A stretch of DNA of 28,480 nt from Perkinsus olseni. Lineage: Eukaryota > Perkinsozoa > Perkinsida. Below, one piece after another: positions 9,601 through 18,234 of this stretch (positions are counted from its first letter, which is position 1; every line of letters begins with the position of its first letter). The notes below the pieces were generated by a model that saw only the letters and a program-made list of their open reading frames with translations, ran no database searches and had not been told where the DNA came from. The stretch lies in assembly GCA_013115125.1 (NCBI GenBank), contig JABANN010000447.1, positions 1-28,480 on the forward strand, given 5' to 3'. Made by a program: the position numbers and the translations under genes.

Positions 9601-12590
9601 ACGTTTCTCAGGTATAAGTGTCGGACGTATGGCATCGAGAAGTGCCGCGAGCTCTTTACGCAGCAATTGACGAGCAAGTCGCGACACATGAGCGCTGACG
9701 TCATAGTGGACATGGCAAGACTCGAATATCGAGTAAGTATCCAAGGTGGAAGCATGCTTAACTCGAGTTAGAACTCCTTTCGTGGGAGCCCAGTCATCGT
9801 CGTCTTTCGCAGGTCGTAAAGAACATAGCAGCAGCCGAGTATTTACTGAGGATGGCCCTGCAACGGTACCCGGAGAGACGGTCGATGCTCATACCACTCC
9901 TTGAGGACTTCGTAGCGGATGTACACGGAGTGGAAGCTCGGAATGAGCTGGCTGCCGAGCTCGGCGTATTCGACTCTAACTATTTCAACTGGTGAGGAAA
10001 GGCGTCCGTCAGCGCTAATCGTCGTAGTCGGCAGGGGATCAGTTGGCGACGTTCGTTGAGAGACGCGTTTTGGGAGTTGCCGTATCCCTTATGTGTTCTC
10101 AGGAGGATACTCCCAGCTCCGGCGCCATTCGACCATCGATCCTACTCGAGTTTCTTATCATCTATTCGCTTCCGAACGCTGGTGCCCGATGGCTATCCTC
10201 GCGGAGCGGCCGGCCAGAAAGAGTTAAAGGAGGTAGTAGATTACGACCATAATCCTTATCCGTGTGCAACGAGATTTTTGCACTGGAGAGGGGCAGCACC
10301 CTGGTCGCAGCTCGACGGGGCTGTGGCAACTCTGCACGGGATGGGGTTAGTGGGATACTTGGGCTCTGATTGGCGGTGTGGTTCTCAGCAAACGAAAGAT
10401 CTGACTGCAGAAGATGAGATTATCGACTTGGACGGGGGTGATGACGATGCCTCGTTTGTCGGTGGTAGGCTTGCACTCGCCGTGCTCGCGCGTGTTCAAC
10501 AGCAGGCCCTCACGCGTATTGCTGTTACCTGCAGATGACACCATGGGTGATGGACGTCCCAGTGCCAGCAAGCTCCTATCGCAGGGGATAAAGCGACCCG
10601 ACATGAGGCGTCTGCAGCCGGTCAAAGTATATGATCCAACGGCACATCATGGAATGCAGCAGAATGGTAGGGATCTCGGCGGTGGCCTGAAGGCCCAGGC
10701 TCCCGAGGCGTGCGTATAGGTCTCGCCAAGTGCGCACTTTCCACTAGCGGATTCGAATAATCTCCGTTAGTCTCCTGTCGGGAGGAATCTCAGAATAGCT
10801 CTGAACTGGAGCGGCTGAACATAGTATCCATCCAGTAGCTTTTTTTCGAGCAATCCGAAGTGTTCAAGATCGCCCTGTCTTGCCGACCTCGCAGCTGTGA
10901 GGTTGCGACAACTCGCTTCACAAGCCCACGGCGAAGAAAGCTCAGTAATTTGAGATCCCGATTGTTGCTCATTTTTAGAGGACGTGGGGCCGCCGCCAGG
11001 CGTGCCGGATCCGAACGACTTGGATCTTCGGGCGGAGGCTACGAAACCTGACCCCCCGGCCCCTACTATCGAGGACTCGGTTCGGATAGACACGCCGAAG
11101 CCCGTTCTGTAGGCCCGTCACCTCAGCGAAGTTTGGGAACTACTTCACGACGCGGTCCCGTGTTTCTCAGGGGGCTCCTAGATCTGATTCCCGAGAGCGC
11201 CCTGCCACAGCTGAAGACGGCAGAGGCCGCGGTGCAACAGGCCCAGTTCGACGCGATGCTACAGCGGACGGGTCAGCAGTTGGCCCAGGTCCCCCAGGTG
11301 AGTTCAACGCGACAATGAGGCGGGGGAATTATGGTATTTGTGTGATAATTGCTACTTGTGAATACGGGAAACAATCTGGAAGAGTGCCCAGGCGACCTAG
11401 AACTACTGTGAGCTGTGTCTGACACAACTGAGTCTGACACAGACACAGAACACAACTGAGAGGGAACAGCGGGAAGAAGTAATTCATACTTCGCAATAGT
11501 CCTTCGCGTAACCAGGGCTTAGCCCTTCGACTTTAGAATTTCGAATGATGACCTAGATGTAACGATGATGCTTTGTCCTCCGTGTGTAGGCTGGCACTGG
11601 TGGTGGCAGCTCCCAGCAAGCTACAGCGCAGCTGTTGGCAGCAGTCCAGGGTGCCGGGGTGAGCTCCGTCATATCTATCCTGGAGCAGCGAGATTGTGTC
11701 TTTGATAGGCCGTCGAGAGGACTATAACGGCATTGTCGTTGCCCGACGTGGAGCAGCAATTGCGGTACTTGCAAACACTGGAGTTGCCGAAAATCAACGT
11801 GGATAACTATCGAGAACTGCAGGCTGACAAGTGAGTGACGTCACCCCTGCACTTAGTGAAGGCAGTGGGATTAAAAATCCGACGGGCTAAGTCAAGGGAT
11901 GGGCAGAATTACTGTTCATCATCAGGTACATGTACGACAACCGAATGGAGCGGCTGACGAAGGGAACGAGTACGGGGAAGTCGGCAACGGCAACGCTCGC
12001 GGGTCTGCTTGATCTGAAGCGTTTAACTGGCAACGAGAGCGGACAGGACGAGGAGCTGCAAGGATTGACGTTGAAGAGGTAGTAGGACCGGATATTTGGT
12101 GACACGCGACCAATACCAGCCTAGAGGGTATAATGCTCTGGTCTGTTTCTTGCGCTCGCTGACGCAACAATCGGGCTGAGTAAACCATCAGGACTAATAC
12201 AATAACCCTGAATAACCCCGCCGCTCCTCATTCGCCCCGAGTCTAATAAACTGACGACAGCGTCGGCGTTGGAACTGGCACTTGCGACGGTGGCAATTGT
12301 CAGGTGGGCGTTCGATGGTAAAGAACAGAAGGACGAGGACGACGATGATGTGATAATCAAGGAAGATCAGGAAGCTCTATTAGCGAAGTCCTTCCTGTCG
12401 GCCATGCCGGACAACATACATCGGGAACGATTACAGTAATTCGAACTAAGGGCGGTGGTGCTGCTGCAGTCTATGGTGGTTTCAATGACTTGATCGTAGG
12501 TACAAACGTAAAAAGATGCTTCAGATGCTCAACCTAGGCATGCTGCAACCCCAACAGGGACAGCAGCAACAACAACACACGGTTGAATAG
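6639..12590 (+). CDS. Cleavage stimulation factor 77 kDa subunit / suppressor-of-forked homologue (multi-exon)
   Basis: This HAT-repeat scaffold of the pre-mRNA 3'-end cleavage complex acts in the nucleus. It starts MAPPSAAVVSGTSASVNLQD (exon 6639-6738). Recognisable CstF-77 blocks follow in order: KYPSAAVFWIKYLDYM, then GQDRDSGRLWMEY (exon 7266-7399), then YQDAVSTPSNFIDQLW (8066-8151), WDEYQEFEQAIHNHEQ (8348-8450), EYSNRYMSSKQVYKELTRLY (8504-8605), WRQVLLYEKSNPLQ near 8790, then FWYNYFVWQYSY (9009-9072) and KYLPYDVCLRLVLAMVLEEE (9184-9271). Next come the HAT-C blocks at 9612-9732 (RELFTQQLTSKSRH) and 9813-9991 (AAEYLLRMALQRYPER), and RPDMRRLQPVKVYDP near 10590. Exons after about 10978 (GVPDPNDLDL, LPDVEQQLRYLQTLEL, the acidic EDDDDV and a Gln-rich end) have no obvious match in animal CstF-77. 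They could be a lineage-specific tail or a second gene. An acidic Ser/Asp-rich insert near 7640-7815 is also unusual. About 25 exons; several borders are unresolved. Confidence 0.72.
9586..9600 (+). repeat. Intronic GC-rich motif (copy 2, divergent 3' half)
   Basis: TTTCGTGGCGCAGTGAC lies in the 55-base CstF-77 intron 9557-9611. The first eleven bases match the other copies, while the second half is changed. Confidence 0.5.
11413..11460. repeat. Direct and inverted short repeats in a CstF-77 intron
   Basis: ACACAACTGAG occurs twice (11422-11432 and 11450-11460), and CTGTGTC at the left end is the reverse complement of GACACAG further right. The block lies within the long intron that follows the exon ending at 11298. 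It looks like local slippage rather than a known element. Confidence 0.5.
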
Positions 12591-12647
12591 TTTCATTCAT
12601 TCACAGTTTGAGTTGTGATGAGCCTCTAGTATCTAGTTTCCGGGTGA

Positions 12648-13160
12648 TTTTGTAGTCTACTACAGCAAGAAAGCGGGGCAGATGGGGAAAAGCAGAGCGG
12701 TGTTGGAATCTCTGAGCCGCACGAGACACCCGAACACGCTGTTGACGCCGATAGTCTTCTGAGGAAACCACGGGTTGATAACCGAGTACGAAGGGCCACA
12801 CTCAAATGGCCAGGCTTCGTCAGGCAATATGATACATACTGCAAGAGGCATGCTACGTCTATCGGTGTAGCAGTTGTCTTCGATACCTCCGCACCTCCTG
12901 GTGAATTCGACCAAGTACTGGCACGTTGCCTTCTCACGAGAATGAACACTTTTGGACTCGATAGAGCCTACAGTGATTGGCCTGACCTGTTCCTTCCCCG
13001 AAGAGTGAACCATCCTAGAGACCAACCAACTGTGAACACAACACTCGAGTTTACTTATCCGGAGCAGAATCTTGAATCGAACAATCTAGTAGTGTCATCA
13101 AGGGTGGTGAAGTTGGCAGCTTCAGCGCGGCTTCTCATCGGAGCAACAGAAAGTTGGTGA
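12648..13160 (+). CDS. Long open exon-like stretch, unknown product (possible terminal exon)
   Basis: After a pyrimidine-containing acceptor (CTACTACAG, ending about 12665) the plus strand stays open in one frame to the TGA at 13158-13160, about 165 codons. The translation is protein-like, for example KWPGFVRQYDTYCKRHATS, IGVAVVFDTSAPPGEFDQVL and RAYSDWPDLFLPRRV. No early Met is present, so it is probably a downstream exon. It could belong to the preceding CstF-77 gene by splicing over that gene's apparent stop (a possible but poor donor, GTTGAA, precedes it in matching phase), or to a separate gene. It ends 42 bases from the convergent transporter gene. I do not recognise a family. A 121-codon minus-strand frame overlaps it, but its translation is less convincing. 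Confidence 0.45.
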   Translation, partial: FCSLLQQESGADGEKQSGVGISEPHETPEHAVDADSLLRKPRVDNRVRRATLKWPGFVRQYDTYCKRHATSIGVAVVFDTSAPPGEFDQVLARCLLTRMNTFGLDRAYSDWPDLFLPRRVNHPRDQPTVNTTLEFTYPEQNLESNNLVVSSRVVKLAASARLLIGATESW

Positions 13161-13202
13161 CATAATCACAGCAGAAATCTAATTTAACGTATTCCCGAGG
13201 GT

Positions 13203-14999
13203 CTACATACCACCACCGGGTGCGGCGGCGTCGGAAGAGGAGGAGCTGTCCGCGATACTCATGCTCTTGCTGGCCATCCTGATGATATCTTCCATCTCCA
13301 CGTCCAACCCTCCACCACCTCCATTCAAACGAAGGCCGTTCATTGCACTGTGGCGGATGCCGTACCCGAAGTAGATGACGGAGCCGGCGGCAAAGTAGGC
13401 GAGAACGATGCAGAAAGCTAGCCACCCCAGACTGGCCATGATGAAGATATTAACAGTGACGGCAGCCACTGGTACGATCAGGCTCAATACGTTGGAGCCC
13501 ATGAGCCTCCAGCCACGGTAGAAAAACGCCACCAGCCCGGCAGCATAGACGCACAAAAATACGTAAACTGCGATTTCGCTGTTGTGGCCACCCTGCAGGC
13601 AAAGACCGGCGATAATAAGAACAATAATAAGTGCCGCTAGACAAATGCGAGCCTCCTTGTCAACTCTGTCATAGACAGGCTCGCTAGAGCGCGGCAGGCC
13701 TCTGCGTATACGTCTTAGAACGCATCCGACACATACCAGACCCTGCATGAGGAGGATGCCCGCAGAAATGGCTTGATTGAGGATATCAAAATCCAATAGT
13801 GCAGAGATGATAACAGTGATGACCAAGGTCCAAAAGATGCCGTAGAAAGGCGAACCCTTGCTGTTGACTTTGGTAAACTTGGGTGAGAGCAAACCGTCCT
13901 TACCCATCCTGTAGAAGACACGAGGTTGCCCGGCACTAGTACCATAGGTGGCTGTGATAGAGCATGTTACTGCCGCTACGGCAACAACAATAGCAGCCCA
14001 GTCCAGGCCCACGTACTGGAATGCCGAGTAGATGGGAGTTAATGGGTTAATCTGGTCCACACCGATGAGACCTATGAGGGAGATGGATACTAAAGCGTAG
14101 AGTGTAGCAGTACAGGAAATGGTAATACCAATGGCCCGAGGGATGACCACGGTGGGCTTCTCAACTTCCTCGGATAATACACAGACAGCATCCCAACCAA
14201 CGTAAGAGAAGAAGACCGATGAGGCTCCTCCTAGGATGCCAGCGGCACCCCGTGGGGCAAAATTGGAGAAGTGGTCAGAATCGAAGAAAGGCAGACCAGC
14301 GATGATGATGAAAAGAATCATTGATACATTACCAACAGTCATGAGAGATGATACCCAGGCAGACTCCCTCACTCCTAACATACAGAGTGCGGCTACTGCG
14401 ATGCACAACAAAGGCGGTAGCAAGTCCAAGACGAGAACGTTAGAGCCGTTCACCGGGTACTCCTGGAGGACTGTTGGCACCACAACACCGCAGGCCTCGA
14501 TGAGCTCTCTCAGATAGCCAGCGAAGCCTCTAGCGATGGCCGCACTAGAGATGCCGTATTCTAGTGTAAGGCAGAGACCAGAGAGGAAGCCCAAGTACTC
14601 TCCCAGGGAAGAGTAGACGTAGGAGTAGGCCCCGCCACTGGCAGGCAGACGACTGGAAAAATCCGCATAGCAAATCCCCGAAAGGCCACACGCCAGACCG
14701 GCGATCAAGAAGGATATGAACAGAGCCGGCCCAGCATAGTCCTTCGCTGCGGTACCGGGTGTTACGAAGATACCCGACCCCACAGTGTTTGCTATGCCGA
14801 AGAGGAATACGTGCCAGAAACTGAGTACTTTCTTAAGGCCCGATCCGTCCTTTTGTTCTTCCTTTTGCTCCTCTCGAAGGATAGCTTCCGTCTTACACCG
14901 TGTCATCCTCCGCCATATCTCGGTTATCGGGTTGGACTCGAAGATGGTGCGACGCCGTGACGCGGCCTCTAGTGATGATGCAGACCGTGTACGGACCAT
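13203..14999 (-). CDS. Cationic amino-acid transporter (APC superfamily, CAT/SLC7-like), intronless, 598 aa
   Basis: This single uninterrupted frame encodes a multi-pass membrane protein. The charged N-terminal tail (1-55, rich in Arg/Lys/Glu) should be cytoplasmic. The first helix carries the APC substrate-site signature GSGIFVTPG (residues 74-82), followed by the CAT block CYADFSSRLPASGGAYSYVY (110-129) and YGISSAAIARGFAGYL. About a dozen or more hydrophobic segments follow. FFSYVGWDAVCVLSEEVEKP and ATYGTSAGQPRVFYRMGKDG match helix 6 and the helix 8 loop of CATs. Length fits the family (about 600-650). The product probably moves basic or other amino acids across the plasma or an organelle membrane; substrate cannot be read from sequence. 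It is the only gene here without a visible intron and stands divergently to the PA28 cluster and convergently to the CstF-77 side. Confidence 0.9.
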   Translation of the reverse strand: MVRTRSASSLEAASRRRTIFESNPITEIWRRMTRCKTEAILREEQKEEQKDGSGLKKVLSFWHVFLFGIANTVGSGIFVTPGTAAKDYAGPALFISFLIAGLACGLSGICYADFSSRLPASGGAYSYVYSSLGEYLGFLSGLCLTLEYGISSAAIARGFAGYLRELIEACGVVVPTVLQEYPVNGSNVLVLDLLPPLLCIAVAALCMLGVRESAWVSSLMTVGNVSMILFIIIAGLPFFDSDHFSNFAPRGAAGILGGASSVFFSYVGWDAVCVLSEEVEKPTVVIPRAIGITISCTATLYALVSISLIGLIGVDQINPLTPIYSAFQYVGLDWAAIVVAVAAVTCSITATYGTSAGQPRVFYRMGKDGLLSPKFTKVNSKGSPFYGIFWTLVITVIISALLDFDILNQAISAGILLMQGLVCVGCVLRRIRRGLPRSSEPVYDRVDKEARICLAALIIVLIIAGLCLQGGHNSEIAVYVFLCVYAAGLVAFFYRGWRLMGSNVLSLIVPVAAVTVNIFIMASLGWLAFCIVLAYFAAGSVIYFGYGIRHSAMNGLRLNGGGGGLDVEMEDIIRMASKSMSIADSSSSSDAAAPGGGM

Positions 15000-16056
15000 G
15001 GTGAATAGGAGAAGAAGAAATTCTACCCAACCTCAGCTAACACCCTCGATGCTCACAATGAACAAAGTGCAGGGGGAGGTCCATTAACCCATGGAGGCCG
15101 CTCAGTAGGCCTCCTTCCTTGGCAGGGTGTCGATCTAACACAAGGGGTTCACGTTGTATTGGTTGGGCTACGCACTTCATCGTGAGTGGCGCTCGCCATT
15201 TCAATCGATCTATCTTGATTTTTCATGCCGAGTGCACAAGTCTTTGGGATATTCGTGAAGGTTATCGTACCACATCTTGCGCTACTTGTGAAGGTTTATG
15301 GCAATACCTGATAGAAGGCAATTGCACTAGTGTTTCCCCCGAAGCACGAGGCAATACGAAGCATTGCTGTCTTTGGGGCCCTTGCTGAGGGGTCCACCCA
15401 CTTAGATCGGTTATCCTCAGTACATGATCCTTTTATAGCGGCTTAGTCCGGGCTACAGAGCGCTGCTGCATGCTTCATGAGCCATTCTATGGGGCTTGGT
15501 CGTCGAGTGCCTCCCTCCCTGGGGAGAACGCTGTGAGAGACGAAACGAAAACGCTGCGAAAAGGAAGCGATACACGTGGTGAAGACTCCGGCCGTCCCCG
15601 AGAGTTTCTTGAGTGTGATATTGATCGAAGTTTTGTGTCTAGTAATGATAACGATTTATACGATGGCATTTGTTCGGTTTGGCTGTGGAAAGTGGTAATC
15701 CGGCAAGCATTATGACCCTTTATGTCACGAGATTTTACTATGACCCCAGATGGGGAGGAATCAGATCGTAATGCTAGCCATTCACAGCTGCTCGTTCAGC
15801 CGACATTCGCTTCTGCAGCATAGCCCGCGATTGTCTTCGCTGGCTCTGTGGGCCTGCTTGTCGCGCCCTTAGCCACAGGAGTCTCCAAGCTACGAGACTG
15901 ACCTCTATGGATCATATGCACAACCATTCGGGAATACTGCGAGGGGGGTTGCTGGGTAGTTCTGTGGAGGGTGCGTGGACTTAGTGGTATTAGTTTCTTT
16001 GTTGGCAATTCAATCACCTGTTATTCTTCTCTGTACTACTTCGAAAGTAGTACGTA
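15000..16056. other. Divergent intergenic region with two doubtful small open frames
   Basis: This region separates the minus-strand transporter and the plus-strand PA28-A gene and should contain both promoters. Open frames at 15119-15388 (89 codons, Cys-rich) and 15470-15715 (81 codons, containing GAWSSSASLPGENAVRDETK) are present on the plus strand. The second has a fairly protein-like, charged composition but no recognisable domain or splice context. I would not call either a gene without transcript support. Confidence 0.4.
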
Positions 16057-18016
16057 ATGGTAAATAGTCGACACTCTACGGAACAACCAACGTCAACAAC
16101 AACAGCCGGTAGCAGTACAAGCAGCGGTTTTAAAACTAACACTATGCTCAACGGAACCGATTCGGCTACAGTGAAGAGGGACTTGGATCAGCTGCTCGAG
16201 ACTTACGATGATGGTAGTACAGGGGAGAGGTCAAAGCTAGAGGTGTCAGAATAGTTTCGATAGTGCTGTGGTGGTTGACGAGAGTTTTGAGAATTCTTGG
16301 TCCTTGAGAGGTCACGAGACACTCAGGAGTGTCAATGGCTCGTTGTGATAGGGTGGTAGGCTTCTAACTGTCTGCGTGCCCTTCCATCAGCAGAGGTGAA
16401 GATGTCGTTGTGGTTGATTCAGATGGTGAGCATTTGTTGAAGGAGCTACCCTTGTATATTCTCGAGGTCGAGAAAAAGATACCTACAATTTTCACATTGA
16501 CCGGTGATGTGATTGAGGTGGAAGAGTCCTTTGCAGCTGAGGTAAGATGGAGGATCATCTTCGGAGGGGAAGGTCCCGGGTACGATTCCCGGCGCATGAA
16601 TGTCTATTCTGTAGGAGTGTTCGGCGTCTGGTATCCGATCGGGCAAGCCCAACTTACGGGTCGTCGAAGCCGGCAAGGCGGTGGCCAGGGAGATTGACAT
16701 AGCGATTGACAGGTAGTGCAAACACTCATTTCATCGATAGAGCTCCTCTCGGCCACCGTGAGTAGCGTAGCTCTCCATTCGAACAGTGAGAATGATGGTT
16801 CGGCTTGGCGTTCGTGGAGTATCTATGCAGGGTGATGTGTAACGCTCATGCTATATATCGTTGTGATTTTCTGTACGACCTCACGTCCGAAAATATAGTA
16901 CATGATGCAGTAGTACCTGATACCGTTAAAGGTGGCAGAGGTGTCGCAAGTGCTGATCGCATCCTTGCTAGGCTCTCTCGACTGCAGCGCTTCGTACTGA
17001 TGCATGTCCCGAAGGAAGAGGATGGTAACAACTTCGGTGTGGCAGTACAGGGACAGTTCTACTCCAAGTAGCGATGGAAGGTGTACTTCATATCGTGATG
17101 GTGGATGGTGGTTCTCAGGCTTTCCAAATACTTGAAATGGTGCGACGCCATCCAGGATGAAGGAAAGTCCTACCATCATTCTAGAGCGGACAGTAAGACG
17201 AGCGGTTCTCATGGGATAGGTATCTAGTTCAATCCCCGGCCCCTCCATGGAAGCATCATGATGAGTCTCCTCGGACTATTTTCACCTCTCTGTCTCCAAG
17301 GATTCCCATTGCCTTACTGGGGTTCTGTAACCCTCGGTCCACGCCTGAGATGGTCGCTCTTGTCGTGCCTAACTCCTTCCTAGCTGGCCTCGTCGTGGAA
17401 GGTCGCTGGATCTCGTGGTTGAGAATGATAACTCCGTATGCTAGGATGCCATTGTTCTTCATGATGTTCAGTTCTACGTCGAATGGAGTTGGACGAGAAG
17501 CTGGAGTACCGCGAGACTGTGTGTGAGAAGGAGGATAAGGTAGACGACGGAGTATCTTTTGTGTATGCGTGCATTTGGCGCACCTGGCTCCCGTGGCTCA
17601 GGTCACCAAGTCTAAGGCGACTAAGACTGTGGCGAACGTGCCGCACATCGGAGATTTAACTTGGTCAGTGTACTCCTGTATTTCGTGGCGCGTGACGGTA
17701 TCCCTTCTGCAGTTACCTTGCTCGCCATGATGCTCTTCAGTTCTTCACTTTAAAGAACATAATGCAGGGACTCATCAGCATGTAGTTTTCCGCGCATACC
17801 GCACCCATATAACCCGTCTCACGCGAGGCTCAATCTCGGTAGTTTCGATGGCTTCCGACTTGCCATTCAGTATAGCGCACTGAGTAGATGGAGATGAACT
17901 GTTGTTGTATTGTGTGGTGCAGGTATGTACATTGCTATGTCTACGTGAAGAACAACTACGAGAAAATACGATGGCCTCGTGGGAGGTCTGAGGGTCTCAA
18001 CATGCATATGTACTGA
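16057..18016 (+). CDS. PA28/11S REG proteasome activator subunit, copy A (278 aa, 9 exons)
   Basis: PA28 subunits form seven-membered rings that cap the 20S proteasome and open its gate. Exons: 16057-16213, 16423-16541, 16615-16712, 16972-17067, 17119-17192, 17472-17539, 17602-17663, 17713-17781, 17923-18016 (837 nt). The N-terminal half has DLDQLLETYDDG and LLKELPLYILEVEKKIPTIF, matching the first helix of PA28. The activation loop HVPKEEDGNNFGVAVQ (about 136-151) retains the residues that touch the 20S alpha ring in the family, including the Asn-Asn pair. The last helix is YVYVKNNYEKIRWPRG, and the chain ends GLNMHMY; a C-terminal Tyr is typical of PA28. The N terminus (first about 40 residues) is a Ser/Thr-rich tail absent from copies B and C. 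Intron 2 holds a tRNA-like sequence and intron 7 holds the CGTGGCGCG motif. First of three tandem genes; function in antigen presentation is not implied. Confidence 0.9.
16561..16600 (+). repeat. tRNA-derived sequence in PA28-A intron 2
   Basis: AGGTCCCGGGTACGATTCCC resembles a tRNA T arm (B box), preceded by GGATCATCTTCGGAGGGG. The whole stretch aligns well with the minus-strand element at 2812-2886 (GATCATC, then GGTCCCGGG and CGATTCCC), which suggests the two are copies of one family. It fills more than half of the 73-base intron 16542-16614. Confidence 0.5.
17225..17239 (+). repeat. Weak B-box-like sequence in PA28-A intron 5
   Basis: TAGTTCAATCCCCGG in intron 17193-17471 resembles a tRNA B box, but no paired stems are found around it. 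This is the weakest member of the set of tRNA-like sites. Confidence 0.2.
17681..17695 (+). repeat. Intronic GC-rich motif (copy 3)
   Basis: TTTCGTGGCGCGTGACG lies in the 49-base PA28-A intron 7 (17664-17712). It differs from the copy in PA28-C at one base of the core. Confidence 0.55.
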
Positions 18017-18030
18017 TTCGCTCGTTCCTT

Positions 18031-18085
18031 CCCCCCCCCCTTTTCGCTCCGCCGTCTGCGCCGTCTATAGTAGCAGTAGCAGTAG
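18031..18085. repeat. Homopolymer C run and AGT/AGC microsatellite
   Basis: A run of about ten C residues followed by TTTT, then a short GTAGCAGTAGCAGTAGTAGG tract, lies between PA28-A and PA28-B. Pyrimidine-rich DNA just upstream of a start is compatible with a 5' splice-leader or leader acceptor, but nothing proves it. Confidence 0.5.
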
Positions 18086-18234
18086 TAGGAGATAGGCTCT
18101 CTGAGACTGGCTTCCTTCGAGAGATCTTTTTGGTTGACGTCTACGATGAGGGAGAGAAGGCGATGGTTTGTCTACTTTTTCGTCCGCGAAATTTTATCCT
18201 AGCGGCAGTTTTTTTTCACCCTCCTCTTCCCGAC

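Noticed and set aside
12660-13025. 121-codon minus-strand open frame
   Set aside because: It overlaps a longer and more protein-like plus-strand open stretch; its translation has no recognisable features and no better start context.
15119-15388. Cys-rich 89-codon open frame as a secreted protein gene
   Set aside because: No signal peptide, no domain, and no splice or neighbour context; the Cys codons are scattered and composition is like the flanking non-coding DNA.
16805-17071. 88-codon open frame ending in GQFYSK
   Set aside because: Only its last part is PA28 exon 4; the upstream part is intron, and the stop lies just inside the next intron, whose donor (AA/GTAG) is at the same place in copies B and C.
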